The notes beneath the pieces are model-generated. The model saw only the letters and a program-made list of their open reading frames with translations. It was not told the origin of the DNA and did no database searches. From positions 1-61,967 of the forward strand of contig CADBXL010000031.1 of the NCBI GenBank assembly GCA_902798615.1: 61,967 nucleotides of DNA. Direction: 5' to 3'. This DNA comes from an uncultured Bacteroidales bacterium (lineage in GTDB: Bacteria; Bacteroidota; Bacteroidia; Bacteroidales; Bacteroidaceae). Positions 1 to 8,154 of this stretch are shown piece by piece. Positions within the stretch are counted from its first letter, which is position 1. Each line of letters opens with the position of its first letter. Made by a program: the position numbers and the translations under genes.

Positions 1-206
1 TGCGACACCTGAAAACAAAGACTTTAGGTGTCGGTCCTACAGACCTCATTCCCCCTATATCGGCAAATATAACAGCCCTATCGGACTGCCCTTTTAGGTG
101 CCGCTCCTTCAGAGCTCTTTCAACAACGTGGTAATCAATAATATACAAGTGTACAAAATTTTCGCTGAAGCTCAACAAGCTAAAGCAAGTCGTTGAATGA
201 GCGTTA
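1..206. mobile_element. MITE-like inverted-repeat element, right part
   Basis: Right-hand part of an element cut by the window edge. It holds the hairpin modules shared with the elements at 708-1013, 5108-5460 and 17815-18136 (small stems such as GGTC-N5-GACC followed by GACACCT, and the GGCAGTCCG/CGGACTGCC arm). It ends in a degenerate terminal repeat around 190-206 (CGTTGAATGAGCGTTA). The left end and the target duplication cannot be seen. Confidence 0.6.
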
Positions 207-337
207 TATATGCCTGTTTTTCTACAATCTATGACTTGTTTTTGCCAAGTTGTGTAAACAAAAGTTTTCCTTGTGTATCAAATATTCGGAGGGCATTTAT
301 ATTGACACAAGAAAGAATATATATGAAACGCGGTAAA

Positions 338-369
338 TTGGTCATATAATTAAAAAGGAGTACCTTTGC
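338..369 (+). promoter_or_regulatory. Bacteroidetes-type promoter of the candidate sRNA
   Basis: TTG at 338-340, 20-nt spacer, TACCTTTGC at 361-369. This fits the Bacteroidetes sigma-ABfr pattern TTTG-N19/20-TAnnTTTG. Predicted transcription start is near 374. No ORF follows before the terminator at 437-486. Confidence 0.6.
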
Positions 370-373
370 ATCA

Positions 374-486
374 AATTCATAAATGTTAGGTTAGTAGTAA
401 TTAAACCAGAAATGATTTAGTAGTTAGTTAGTATTTGCACCCACTGTTTCAATAGCGATTGTTTAACAGTTGGGTGCTTGTTTTTT
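374..486 (+). ncRNA. candidate small RNA, about 110 nt
   Basis: A consensus promoter at 338-369 is followed about 65 nt downstream by a strong intrinsic terminator. Stem arms are 437-448 (GCACCCACTGTT) and 465-477 (AACAGTTGGGTGC), followed by a T-rich tail. The interval has no start codon with a usable reading frame, so a short non-coding transcript is the simplest reading. The 5' part contains AGTTAGTTAGT-type direct repeats. I do not recognise an Rfam family. An attenuated leader of a gene lost when the element at 504 inserted is the alternative. Confidence 0.45.
437..486 (+). terminator. intrinsic terminator
   Basis: Twelve-base-pair stem with one bulge (GCACCCACTGTT / AACAGTTGGGTGC), 16-nt loop, then TTGTTTTTTA. 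It ends the candidate RNA that starts near 374. Confidence 0.7.
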
Positions 487-503
487 ATAGGACCCCAATA
501 AAA

Positions 504-700
504 TAACGTCAGTTCGACGAATTCCACAGATACATCTCCGATGCTTGTTCTTTAGAAAATTAATGCGAAATTAATGTGATATTAATGGGAAATTATATGT
601 TTTCGCTTTGCGAACCTACATTAATTATCACAAATGACACATTAATGTCGCATTAATTTCTTCTTGTAGCAAGCGGTTTGTTTTCGTCGAACTCACGTTA
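504..700. mobile_element. MITE-like element with 3-bp target duplication and internal 11-nt array
   Basis: Ends are TAACGTCAGTTCGACGAA (from 504) and its near-complement TTCGTCGAACTCACGTTA (to 700). The flanks AAA (501-503 and 701-703) fit a 3-bp target-site duplication. There is no ORF. The interior (555-660) carries AT-rich 11-nt repeats: four units of the GAAATTAATG type, a short TTCGC/GCGAA hairpin, then four inverted units. Confidence 0.65.
555..660. repeat. 11-nt phased inverted repeat array (AATTAATG words)
   Basis: Left units GAAAATTAATG (555-565), CGAAATTAATG (566-576), TGATATTAATG (577-587) and a 12-nt variant to 599. After a hairpin spacer the complementary strand shows GAAATTAATGC, GACATTAATGT, GTCATTTGTGA and TAATTAATGTA. 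Period and polarity are conserved better than sequence. Confidence 0.7.
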
Positions 701-707
701 AAATAAA

Positions 708-1013
708 TAACGTCAGTTCTACGACTTGCTTCAGCTTGATGAGCCTTAGCGAACAATTCAAGACTGCGAGGGCTGAAAGCCCGACACCTACTAGGGCAGT
801 CCGTAAGGGCTGTTATTCGGTAGATGCGTGATTAAAGGAGCGCTGTAAGTGCGACACCTGAAAACAAAGACTTTAGGTGTCGGTCCTACAGACCTCATTC
901 CCCCTATATCGGCAAATATAACAGCCTCAACAACGTGGTAATCAATAATATACAAGTGGACAAAATTTTCGCTAAGGCTCAACAAGCTAAAGCAAGTCGT
1001 AGAACTTACGCTA
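708..1013. mobile_element. MITE-like element with about 50-bp terminal inverted repeats
   Basis: Begins TAACGTCAGTTCTACGACTT at 708 and ends with the imperfect complement at 1013. The arms match over about 50 bp with roughly seven differences. It lies four bases from the target duplication of the preceding element. The interior carries hairpin modules with GACACCT and GGGCTGAAAGCCC, as in the copies at 5108 and 17815. No protein is encoded and no clear target duplication is seen. Confidence 0.65.
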
Positions 1014-1104
1014 ACTTAAATTCTTCACTCTTAACTATTAACTCTTCACTTCGACTTTCAAAAGTTGTAAACTTGAGAAAGTTGAAAAATCTAACCATAG
1101 AAAC

Positions 1105-1134
1105 TTGTTTGTTCGAAAATATTTAGTATCTTTG
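1105..1134 (+). promoter_or_regulatory. promoter of the LytTR regulator
   Basis: TTG at 1105-1107, 19-nt spacer, TATCTTTG at 1127-1134. Predicted start is near 1140, leaving an untranslated leader of about 70 nt before the ATG at 1212. That leader contains a small AGGCCT-centred hairpin (about 1161-1180). Confidence 0.6.
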
Positions 1135-1211
1135 CATCTCGAAAAAAACGCCGAGCCTTACTTTAAAAGGCCTAAAAATAGGCGGAGCAACATCTAAACA
1201 TATTTGAAACT

Positions 1212-2036
1212 ATGTCATTCCTAACCCGAACATACCCTTTTCAACAGAGTAGGCAATTGCTAAGAGATAGTGTCGTATATGGAGTCATCATCTGGGCAAT
1301 CCTATATTTCCTCCAGCCATTCGGATTTAGCATGTATCAGGGAAACAAATGCCTTGTTGCTGCTATTTTCGGACTCGTCACCTCATGTTGCTACGCCTTA
1401 TATGGATGGACGGTGTTACTCCGCATAACTCAGTATGTCAAACCTTGGCGCGTCTGGCATCAAGGGTGTGTATTATTAGGACTGATACTTTTCATCACTA
1501 TCTGTAACCTCCTAATGTTCTCTTACATCTTCAAATATCCCATTTCGTTAGAGTTTTTCCTCATGTTCCTACAATGGACGGTAATAATTGGTATTATCAT
1601 TAGTTCTTTGGCTATTGGCATTGAGTATAACCGAAGTCTGAGAGAAAGGATGGAGACATTGCTTTGCAATACTACGGAGGAGCAGAAAGACATATATATT
1701 ACCATACACGACAACAACGTGAGAGGCAACGACCTTACAATACCAATCAACAGTCTGCTTTATATTGAAGCACAGAAGAACAACGTCTCTGTATGTTACA
1801 CAATAGACGAAAAACTGACAAATACAGAGATTCACACTACATTGTCAGCCGTTATTGAAGAGCTAAAAGACTACGAGAACATCTTTCAATGTCATCGTTC
1901 TTTTGTTGTCAATGTGAATAATATCACTTCTTCAAAGGGCAATTCCAACGGTTATCAGTTGATACTTGGGAAAAGCCCGAACATCATTCCTGTTTCCCGT
2001 TCTTACGTTCCTCAGCTAAAGTCTTTTATAGCTTAG
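1212..2036 (+). CDS. membrane-anchored LytTR-family DNA-binding regulator
   Basis: A 274-residue protein with four predicted membrane helices (about residues 21-37, 47-67, 84-104 and 112-134) followed by a cytosolic LytTR DNA-binding domain (about 160-272). The domain shows the family hallmarks LLYIEAQKNNVSV and FQCHRSFVVNV. LytTR regulators normally act with a histidine kinase or sense directly through membrane helices; no kinase or receiver domain is present, so this is a one-component type. It lies 112 nt upstream of a TonB-dependent receptor gene on the same strand and plausibly controls it (inference). Class is secure; the signal is unknown. Confidence 0.85.
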   Translation: MSFLTRTYPFQQSRQLLRDSVVYGVIIWAILYFLQPFGFSMYQGNKCLVAAIFGLVTSCCYALYGWTVLLRITQYVKPWRVWHQGCVLLGLILFITICNLLMFSYIFKYPISLEFFLMFLQWTVIIGIIISSLAIGIEYNRSLRERMETLLCNTTEEQKDIYITIHDNNVRGNDLTIPINSLLYIEAQKNNVSVCYTIDEKLTNTEIHTTLSAVIEELKDYENIFQCHRSFVVNVNNITSSKGNSNGYQLILGKSPNIIPVSRSYVPQLKSFIA

Positions 2037-2112
2037 TCATTCGTCCATTTTTTTAGTCATTCGTCTCCTTAGTTAGCTGTCTGTCAGTTGTTTTAGCTGT
2101 CTGTCACGGAAA

Positions 2113-2144
2113 TTTGGAGGCTTCAGTTTCTTGTCGTACCTTTG
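2113..2144 (+). promoter_or_regulatory. promoter ending five bases before the receptor start codon
   Basis: TTTG at 2113-2116, 20-nt spacer, TACCTTTG at 2137-2144. The ATG is at 2149, so the expected transcription start falls on or just beside the start codon. This implies a leaderless or nearly leaderless mRNA. Confidence 0.55.
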
Positions 2145-2148
2145 CGAC

Positions 2149-4200
2149 ATGAAACATCGTATTGCACATATCATTTTGCTACTGATGACAGCCTGTAACC
2201 TGGCTGCTCAGACAACAGTTTCCGGCACGGTTAGCGACGGAAAAGAACCTCTCGCAGGTGCCAACGTATTTATAATAGGTACTATAGACGGCTGCCTTAC
2301 TGACTCGCTCGGTCGATTCTCTTTTACCACATCCGCAGAGAATCAGTCAACAATCAAGGCTACCTTCATAGGTTATGAGGACTATATGCTGACAACAGAC
2401 ATCTGTCAGCTATCCGATATCCATATCCGCATGAAAGAGCAAGCTACCACTATCAACGAGGTTGTAGTGACCGCCAGTACCTTTAGCTTTGGCAAGAGCG
2501 AGAACTTCAAGACTATGGATGCTCTCGACGTTGTAATGTCAGGAAACTCATGCGGAGACATCGTGGCTGCCTTGCAGACATTACCGGGCACACAGACGGT
2601 GGGCGAGAACGGTAAGCTATATGTAAGAGGTGGTGAGAGTGAAGAGTGCCAGACTTTTGTCAACGGAATGCACGTTCTTGTTCCATACAGCACCAATACG
2701 GAGAATACCGCTGTTCGCGGACGTTTCTCGCCATTTCTCTTCAAAGGCATCAATTTCTCGTTAGGCGGCTATAGCGGTGAATACGGTCAGGCTCTTTCAT
2801 CCGTACTGCCTGTGGAGACTACCGATGCTGCCACAACCGATAAGTTCGGCGTAAGCGCATCACTCGTTGACTGGAATATCGGTGGTACAAAGGCTTATAA
2901 ATCCAGTAGTCTGTCGTTCAACGCTGCTCTTACAAGTATGGCTCTTTACAACAAACTGTTTACAGAAAGATATGATTTCAACCGTCCTTATCGCAAGTTT
3001 TCTGGCGAGATGCAGTATAAAAAGGATTTTAATTACTCCAGCATCCTTAAATCATACGTTGGCTATGACCTTACAACAGTAGGACAACACATAGACAACC
3101 GCAACCTCTCGCTTAAAGAGCATAATATCTATGCTAACGTTACATTGAAGTCTGCAATAGGTAGAGGATATACGCTCTTTACAGGCATAGCCAACTCCTC
3201 TGTTCTTAATGATATTGACGATGCACGTATTGCAGGCGACCACTACCACAACTTCCGCAACGAGGTGCATCTAAAGGCTGAAATACGCAAGGTTTGTTCC
3301 AATACCTTGAAAATATCAGCAGGTATTGAGGATTACATCCGCAACAGCACAATGAAGTATGACGCATATCATTATCAGCTTGACTACAACATCCTTGCTG
3401 CTCACGTAGATGCCCAATGGCGCGTCATTCCTCGCGTATTCCTCAATATGAGTGCAAGGTCAGAATTGATGAGAACCAACTTGCTGATGATGCCAAGGGC
3501 TACTCTCAGCTATATCCACAATAAACACTTGCAAGCATCTTTGGTTGTAGGAAGATATAGCCAGACGGCTCAGGATGACTATCTGGCACAGAGCCAAAGC
3601 TCTCTGAATCAGAGTACTGCCGACCACACAATCCTTTCCTTGCAGTATAAGTCGCAAAGCTCTCTTCTGCGCATAGAGCCGTACTATAAGAAATACCACC
3701 ATCTGCCACTATTGGAGAATGGATTATATCAGCCTAACGGGCACGGAACGAGTAAGGGCGTGGATGTTTTCTTTGAAGACCATTCGCTTAACAAGCATCT
3801 CACCACCACACTATCGTATTCTTTCAACGATTCTAAGAGGCTCTATCTCGACTTTGCAGAAATGCAGACTCCCGACTATGCCTCACGCCACAATTTGCGA
3901 CTTACTGCCAAGTATTCTGTAGGCAAGTTCATCGTTGGCATGACAGAATCCTACGCAAGCGGACGACACTTCCCAATTGGCACCACGCCATATTATAATA
4001 GCGTTGACATGAATGTTACCTTTCTGGCAAGTCCGAAAGTGATTATATACTCTTCGCTCAACAACATATTCGGCCGCACCAATATCTTCCGCTTTGATGC
4101 AAAAAGCAATCCTGTTGTGCCTTCTCGCGACCGTTTCTTCTATATCGGAATATTTGTTTCACTTAAAAATAATAAAGCTTATGACATTTCAAACTTTTAA
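2149..4200 (+). CDS. TonB-dependent outer membrane receptor
   Basis: About 683 residues from the ATG at 2149. This start is preferred over the upstream TTG at 2131 because a signal peptide begins directly at it and ends near NLAAQ. A carboxypeptidase-D-like beta-sandwich domain (about 22-105) is followed by a plug (about 115-225, with GKLYVRGGESEE and GYSGEYGQALSS) and a beta-barrel. TonB-dependent receptors import siderophores, vitamins or glycans across the outer membrane. It is shorter than SusC proteins (about 1000 residues) and no SusD follows, so a small substrate is more likely than a glycan. It overlaps the next gene by 20 nt. Confidence 0.85.
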   Translation: MKHRIAHIILLLMTACNLAAQTTVSGTVSDGKEPLAGANVFIIGTIDGCLTDSLGRFSFTTSAENQSTIKATFIGYEDYMLTTDICQLSDIHIRMKEQATTINEVVVTASTFSFGKSENFKTMDALDVVMSGNSCGDIVAALQTLPGTQTVGENGKLYVRGGESEECQTFVNGMHVLVPYSTNTENTAVRGRFSPFLFKGINFSLGGYSGEYGQALSSVLPVETTDAATTDKFGVSASLVDWNIGGTKAYKSSSLSFNAALTSMALYNKLFTERYDFNRPYRKFSGEMQYKKDFNYSSILKSYVGYDLTTVGQHIDNRNLSLKEHNIYANVTLKSAIGRGYTLFTGIANSSVLNDIDDARIAGDHYHNFRNEVHLKAEIRKVCSNTLKISAGIEDYIRNSTMKYDAYHYQLDYNILAAHVDAQWRVIPRVFLNMSARSELMRTNLLMMPRATLSYIHNKHLQASLVVGRYSQTAQDDYLAQSQSSLNQSTADHTILSLQYKSQSSLLRIEPYYKKYHHLPLLENGLYQPNGHGTSKGVDVFFEDHSLNKHLTTTLSYSFNDSKRLYLDFAEMQTPDYASRHNLRLTAKYSVGKFIVGMTESYASGRHFPIGTTPYYNSVDMNVTFLASPKVIIYSSLNNIFGRTNIFRFDAKSNPVVPSRDRFFYIGIFVSLKNNKAYDISNF

Positions 4201-4720
4201 AAACCGCGTGTTAGTAATTGCTTTCTTCATGATGGCATCAGTAAGTATCAATGCTCAGCAGACCAACGGTCTCCCAATGCAGGCTCTCATAGGGCAGTCT
4301 CTTTCCAAGATTCAGCAGCCAACGCCAGAGGGTATGCTCAACTGCATCGCAGAACTGAAACGCATAGATACAATGTTCCCCGACAGCATTCAGCCAAAGT
4401 ATCAGATGACTTTGCAAAGTCTTAGTTTCTGCATTACGAATCCACAAGCTCCCCAGACAGAGAATCTGTTGAAAGAGACAGAACAGACCATTGCAAAAAT
4501 GCAGCAGATGAAGAATGCTGACCAGTCAGATATCTGCACCCTTAACGGTTTCCTCTACATGGTGCGTATCGTGCAGAATCCAGCACAGAACGGACAACGC
4601 TACTATCTCGATGTTATGCAGAACTACGAGAAAGCCCTGAAACTCAATCCTAACAACCAGCTTGCCCAGCAGTTGCAGCAGAAATTCCTTGAGGGAATGA
4701 GACAACAGACGGGGATGTAA
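4181..4720 (+). CDS. secreted TPR-like protein coupled to the receptor
   Basis: A 179-residue protein. The ATG at 4181 lies inside the end of the receptor gene (20-nt overlap), which suggests translational coupling. Residues 1-25 form a signal peptide ending SINAQ. The mature part is helical, Gln-rich and TPR-like; the C-terminal stretch YEKALKLNPNNQLAQQL is a canonical TPR helix pair. Proteins of this kind often accompany receptors of the same operon. The function is not known; periplasmic partner of the receptor is inference from the overlap. Confidence 0.75.
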   Translation: MTFQTFKNRVLVIAFFMMASVSINAQQTNGLPMQALIGQSLSKIQQPTPEGMLNCIAELKRIDTMFPDSIQPKYQMTLQSLSFCITNPQAPQTENLLKETEQTIAKMQQMKNADQSDICTLNGFLYMVRIVQNPAQNGQRYYLDVMQNYEKALKLNPNNQLAQQLQQKFLEGMRQQTGM

Positions 4721-4807
4721 AATCCCTATCTGATTTCATCAATATCTTTGCGTTATGTGATTTTGTAAACTCAAGATTACAAGTGCATTTTTCGCGAGAG
4801 TTTTTAT

Positions 4808-4982
4808 AGAGGGGGGTGCACTTTTGCCTTTTTTGAGGTTTAACATCCTGGATATCAGAGAGTAACAATGAGTGTACCTCCCCCTAAAACATACCCCTTT
4901 TAAAAGGGGGAGGTGCACTACTTGTAAATTACTGATAATCAGCCAGAAATACCCCTAAATGCCCAAGAGTGCACCCCCCCTA
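4808..4982. repeat. nested palindromes in a gene-free stretch
   Basis: Outer arms GGGGGGTGCACTT (4811-4823) and AGTGCACCCCCC (4968-4979) enclose an inner 15-bp hairpin: AGTGTACCTCCCCCT (4871-4885) against AGGGGGAGGTGCACT (4905-4919). The four arms share the word AGTGCACC, so they look like one repeat copied in both orientations. A TATCTTTG box (4743-4750) lies upstream and AAGTGCA/TGCACTT plus a T-run at about 4780-4838 could form a terminator, so a short RNA is possible. No gene is seen in 4721-5107. Confidence 0.6.
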
Positions 4983-5025
4983 TACAAAATCTTTCCGTTT
5001 TTTTTTATTACATGGAAATATTATC

Positions 5026-5102
5026 CCTCCAATCTTCCTCCAATCTTCCTCCGATGTGCCTCCGTTCTACCTCCGTTCCAGGTCCGTTGTAAGTCCGTTC
5101 CT
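5026..5102. repeat. seven tandem 11-nt units (TCC words)
   Basis: Exact 11-nt register: CCTCCAATCTT twice, CCTCCGATGTG, CCTCCGTTCTA, CCTCCGTTCCA, GGTCCGTTGTA and AGTCCGTTCCT. Positions 3-5 (TCC) never change while the rest drifts. The array ends two bases before the left target duplication of the element at 5108. Confidence 0.8.
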
Positions 5103-5107
5103 TAGAA

Positions 5108-5460
5108 TAACGTGAGTTCGATGAATTTCCCCACTTGTATATTATTGAATATCACGTGGTTGAAAGAGCTCTGAAGGAGCGATACCTAAAAGGGCAGTCC
5201 GTTAGGGCTGTTATATTTGCCGATATAGGGGGATGAGGTCTGTAGGACCGATACCTATTGTATTTATCTATGTTTTTAGGTGTCGCACTTACAGCGCTCC
5301 TTTAATCACACATCTACCGAATAACAGCCCTAACGGACTGCCCTATTAGGTGTCGGGCTTTCAGCCCTCGCAGTTTTGAATTGTTCGCAGAAGCTCACCA
5401 AGCTACGCAAGTTCTTCGCTAAGGCTCATCAAACTGAAGCAAGTCGTCGAACTCACGTTA
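5108..5460. mobile_element. 353-bp MITE-like element with GAA target duplication
   Basis: Ends TAACGTGAGTTCGATGAA (5108) and CGTCGAACTCACGTTA (5460), flanked by GAA on both sides (5105-5107 and 5461-5463). The interior has a 24-bp perfect inverted repeat (AGGGCAGTCCGTTAGGGCTG... and its complement about 120 bp later). It also has four small hairpins of one design: stem, NNAGG-type loop, closing stem, then GAtACCT or GACACCT. No coding capacity. ORFs crossing it are artefacts. Confidence 0.75.
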
Positions 5461-5474
5461 GAATAGACAGAAAA

Positions 5475-5518
5475 TGGGACTTACATGGGATTTGTAAGGG
5501 AATTAAAAGGGACTTGCA
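5475..5518. repeat. four tandem 11-nt units (GGGA words)
   Basis: TGGGACTTACA, TGGGATTTGTA, AGGGAATTAAA and AGGGACTTGCA in exact 11-nt register. It begins 12 bases after the right end of the element at 5108. Read on the other strand the words become AAGTCCC, matching the AGTCCGTT words of the array on the element's other side. The two arrays therefore form inverted arms around the element. Confidence 0.75.
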
Positions 5519-5573
5519 AGTAAGGAAGAACTTTGCTATTGTTTGTGATAATACAAGAAAAAACGGAATACGA

Positions 5574-5605
5574 TTTGGTGGTATGAGAAAATTCGCTTAT
5601 CTTTG
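5574..5605 (+). promoter_or_regulatory. promoter upstream of the 224-residue hypothetical gene
   Basis: TTTG at 5574-5577, 20-nt spacer, TATCTTTG at 5598-5605. Predicted start is near 5612, about 135 nt before the ATG at 5747. The leader contains a 15-codon open frame (5641-5688, MPMRNAILLIIILSF) that resembles the start of a signal peptide and may be a relic or leader peptide. Confidence 0.5.
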
Positions 5606-5746
5606 TACGCAATTAGCAAACTTTAGCCTATATCACATTATGCCTATGCGTAATGCCATACTCCTTATAATAATACTAAGTTTTTGATTAATACAAAGTA
5701 TATTGAGCTTATATACTATCGCTCTCAATCAAATTAGAGTATATTT

Positions 5747-6421
5747 ATGAACAGAAAAGAATTAGCTAAGTTATTAGAAATAGAGGGTATTCCATCAACT
5801 CTGTATTCTTTGGATGGTGATCTCTTTACACCTGACAGAATAGTCTTGTACAAGAACTATTCCTTATGGGAAGTTTTCTATCTTGGCGATCGTGGAGAAA
5901 GAGATACCATAAAAATGTGCACCTCGGAAGATGAGGCATGTACTTGCATTCATCAAGAATTGGTATTAACAGGAATTCTATCTGTAAACTCTATTTTTTT
6001 CTCTCATAATCCTGAATGTCTGCCAAACACGATGGCATTAATTAAAGAAAAAGGTATTTTAGAAATCGTTATGCGCATTTGGATAGATTCAATAATAAAA
6101 GATAACACTTGGCCAAAAGACATAAACTCTATTATATTTTTCTTGGAAGAAGATAAAGATTTGCATAGATACACTATTAGTATTTGGGAATCTAAGAACG
6201 TTAATACGACAGAAGGTGTTATTAATTTCTCTGTGGATTACGTGCCTTATCATGACAAAGTATACATCGGATTTCAAAATATAGAATCAGACTTTGATAA
6301 AGAAATTTCGGATATTATCAGCAGATTAGGGCAATGCAAAGAAAATACTGCTTATAAAGATTTCTTTGGAGGGAAATCTATTTACGTCGGTTTCGAGAAC
6401 AATCTCCATATTGTTAAATAA
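5747..6421 (+). CDS. hypothetical protein, immunity-protein-like
   Basis: A 224-residue soluble protein with no signal peptide or membrane segment. It is acidic and AT-rich compared with neighbours. The N-terminal half (DGDLFTPDRIVLYKNYSLWE...EVFYLGDRGER) has the look of Imm/SMI1-type immunity proteins of polymorphic toxin systems, but no motif is decisive and no toxin gene lies next to it. It stands alone, with its own promoter, immediately beyond repeat elements. That setting, with atypical composition, suggests a horizontally acquired orphan. Function unknown. Confidence 0.6.
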   Translation: MNRKELAKLLEIEGIPSTLYSLDGDLFTPDRIVLYKNYSLWEVFYLGDRGERDTIKMCTSEDEACTCIHQELVLTGILSVNSIFFSHNPECLPNTMALIKEKGILEIVMRIWIDSIIKDNTWPKDINSIIFFLEEDKDLHRYTISIWESKNVNTTEGVINFSVDYVPYHDKVYIGFQNIESDFDKEISDIISRLGQCKENTAYKDFFGGKSIYVGFENNLHIVK

Positions 6422-6527
6422 ACGGCTACATTCCCTCCAAAATCCCCTTCTCTCAGCCTTGAGACATTTTCCTTTTGTGCTGAGAGAAGGGGATTTTCTA
6501 TGCTTTAGATCTGTTTCTCCTTTCCTT

Positions 6528-7181
6528 TTACAACTTCCAATACTCGCAGAAAGCGGATATTGTGGCTGGCATATCGGCAGGAACACTTATTTCCTCTCTC
6601 TTGCAATAGGCAGATAGTTTTGCCATGAAATCATCAATGGAACAAGCGGTTTCGCCCATTGTTTCCTTTATTATATAATAAGGAAGGGCAAGGGAATCAA
6701 AGGCGCAATAGAGTACCGTTATGGCTACAAGCTGATACTTTGAGCAAGAAGCGATAAAAGCCATCATCTGTTGTTTGAAAGTCTTTACCATTTGGTCAGC
6801 CTCCTCATCGCTCATAGCCTCAATAGCCTTTTCCTCGCAGAATGCGATGAAAGGGTCATATTCCACATTATGCTCCAGACAGGTTAGCAAATCCTCTGCA
6901 ACGGTCTTCTGGTCGTATTCCGCCGTAAGGTCGCAATAGGTGTAATGATAGCAGAGAAGTGAAGAGCATGATGTATAGTCAGCCTCAGCCTCAAGCTGTT
7001 CGATGATACGATTGGCAAGAGCCTCGTCATAAGTATAGATGATGTTACCCTTCGGGGTGTGCATCTTCTTCTTGTTCTTGAAAATGGTGAGGTGGTCACC
7101 TTTTTGTTGGAAAGAGTAAGCCCCCTCCCGACCTCCCCGAGGGGAGGAGGTATTTATATAGCTTTTATCGCTTGTGAGCAT
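6528..7181 (-). CDS. hypothetical protein with ATP12-like N-terminus
   Basis: A 217-residue protein; the ATG at 7181 is chosen because the sequence upstream is repeat DNA. Residues about 38-90 (LTIFKNKKKMHTPKGNIIY then an ALANRI helix) resemble the start of ATP12-type F1-ATPase chaperones, a weak match. The rest is helical and Cys-rich. Residues about 12-22 (SSPRGGREGAY) are encoded by a GC-rich palindrome (about 7124-7153) of the family also found at 13473 and 14387, so the N-terminus has been rewritten by a repeat. Function not established. Confidence 0.7.
   Translation of the reverse strand: MLTSDKSYINTSSPRGGREGAYSFQQKGDHLTIFKNKKKMHTPKGNIIYTYDEALANRIIEQLEAEADYTSCSSLLCYHYTYCDLTAEYDQKTVAEDLLTCLEHNVEYDPFIAFCEEKAIEAMSDEEADQMVKTFKQQMMAFIASCSKYQLVAITVLYCAFDSLALPYYIIKETMGETACSIDDFMAKLSAYCKREEISVPADMPATISAFCEYWKL
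7124..7153. repeat. GC-rich palindromic repeat inside a coding region
   Basis: CTCCCGACCTCCCCGAGGGG-type palindrome preceded by GCTATATAAAT on the minus strand, the same two-part design as at 13458-13500 and 14375-14417. It is translated in frame in the gene 6528-7181. Confidence 0.65.
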
Positions 7182-7204
7182 GTTAATTGTTAAATGATAA
7201 TTAT

Positions 7205-7430
7205 TAAAGTTTCGCTTGTTCGAAACTGTCTGGAAGACAGTACTATTCGTAACCCCGTACATACGAGTGAAACGAGGATGTGCGGGGATGAAAACCTCTA
7301 CTCCTTTAACTGCCTGGAGGGCAGTACATCGTCAATCAGGTACAGCCTTCCAGGCTGATTTGTTTATGGAGATTCTATATCCGAGGGCATCCTCTCCTTC
7401 GTCGAGTATGCACCTCGGTTACTCATGGTG
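7205..7430. repeat. cluster of small hairpin modules
   Basis: Gene-free stretch with repeated hairpins: CTGTCTGGAAGACAGTAC, CTGCCTGGAGGGCAGTAC, GTACAGCCTTCCAGGCTGA and a GTACAT/ATGTGC pair. The shared word is C-T-G-N-C-T-G-G-A-R-G-N-C-A-G. They resemble REP-type modules but differ in sequence from those of the MITE-like elements. No promoter or gene is evident. Confidence 0.5.
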
Positions 7431-7437
7431 TCTTGAA

Positions 7438-8112
7438 TTAATTATTAATTGATAATACTTTTTCTGAAAGTTGTCTCTGCAAATGCGGTTCGTATTCCGA
7501 GGCATCAAGGATATGGACCTTGAGGGCAGAGGAACTCGGAAAGGCGTTAAAATAAGGGTCGTTGGTGATGAAGAAATCAACACTCTTTATTTCCCTACTC
7601 ATAAGTACGCCATTACGATAACCGACTATGCGCTGACGAATGCGTGGAATAACCTTGATGCCTGAACGCCCATCGTGAAACCTGACAACTGCCACGACGT
7701 GCCAACGCTTGCGAGAACCTGCGAGTTGCTGTTTCTGCTCCGGAGTACTCTTATGGGTAATCGTGATATGCCGTCCGAAACGCTGGTTGATGTCGTTCAT
7801 CATCTGGCGAAAGACCTTTCCATGAGCACTTGTGTCCTTAATGCCGTTGAAATGGATGTAATAGTGTATCATCTCATGGATGATAGTATCCTCCACTTCG
7901 TTTTCAGGCAAGTCAAGACGTATGCTGATACGGAGACGGAAATCGTAGAGTTCAAGTTTGCCGAACAGCTTCCTCCGCTTCTTATATACAAGCATACCGA
8001 GGAAGGTCTTGGCGTTGCTTAGTTGAATGGGAAGAATAGGGAGTTTATCATCAAAAACAAGATGATTAAACTCCCTAAACTTATTCTCAATGTATTCTAT
8101 TGTGGGTTTCAC
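7438..8112 (-). CDS. SprT-like zinc metalloprotease domain protein
   Basis: A 224-residue cytosolic protein. Residues about 5-120 form a SprT-like domain with the zinc-binding and catalytic motif HEMIHYYIHFNG (HExxH, about residues 79-90) and a further conserved His in SAHGKVFRQMM. The C-terminal hundred residues are basic and lack the Cys4 zinc ribbon typical of E. coli SprT. Bacterial SprT-like proteins are poorly characterised; the eukaryotic relative Spartan degrades DNA-protein crosslinks. No operon partner is clear. Confidence 0.8.
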   Translation of the reverse strand: MKPTIEYIENKFREFNHLVFDDKLPILPIQLSNAKTFLGMLVYKKRRKLFGKLELYDFRLRISIRLDLPENEVEDTIIHEMIHYYIHFNGIKDTSAHGKVFRQMMNDINQRFGRHITITHKSTPEQKQQLAGSRKRWHVVAVVRFHDGRSGIKVIPRIRQRIVGYRNGVLMSREIKSVDFFITNDPYFNAFPSSSALKVHILDASEYEPHLQRQLSEKVLSINN

Positions 8113-8154
8113 TATAAAAAAGTAGATGCCCCCTTTACGGGGAAAGTGACCTTT

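Noticed and set aside
5376-5687. 103-codon open frame across a repeat
   Set aside because: Most of it is the right arm of a MITE-like element plus an 11-nt array; the same frames appear in other copies. No protein signal.
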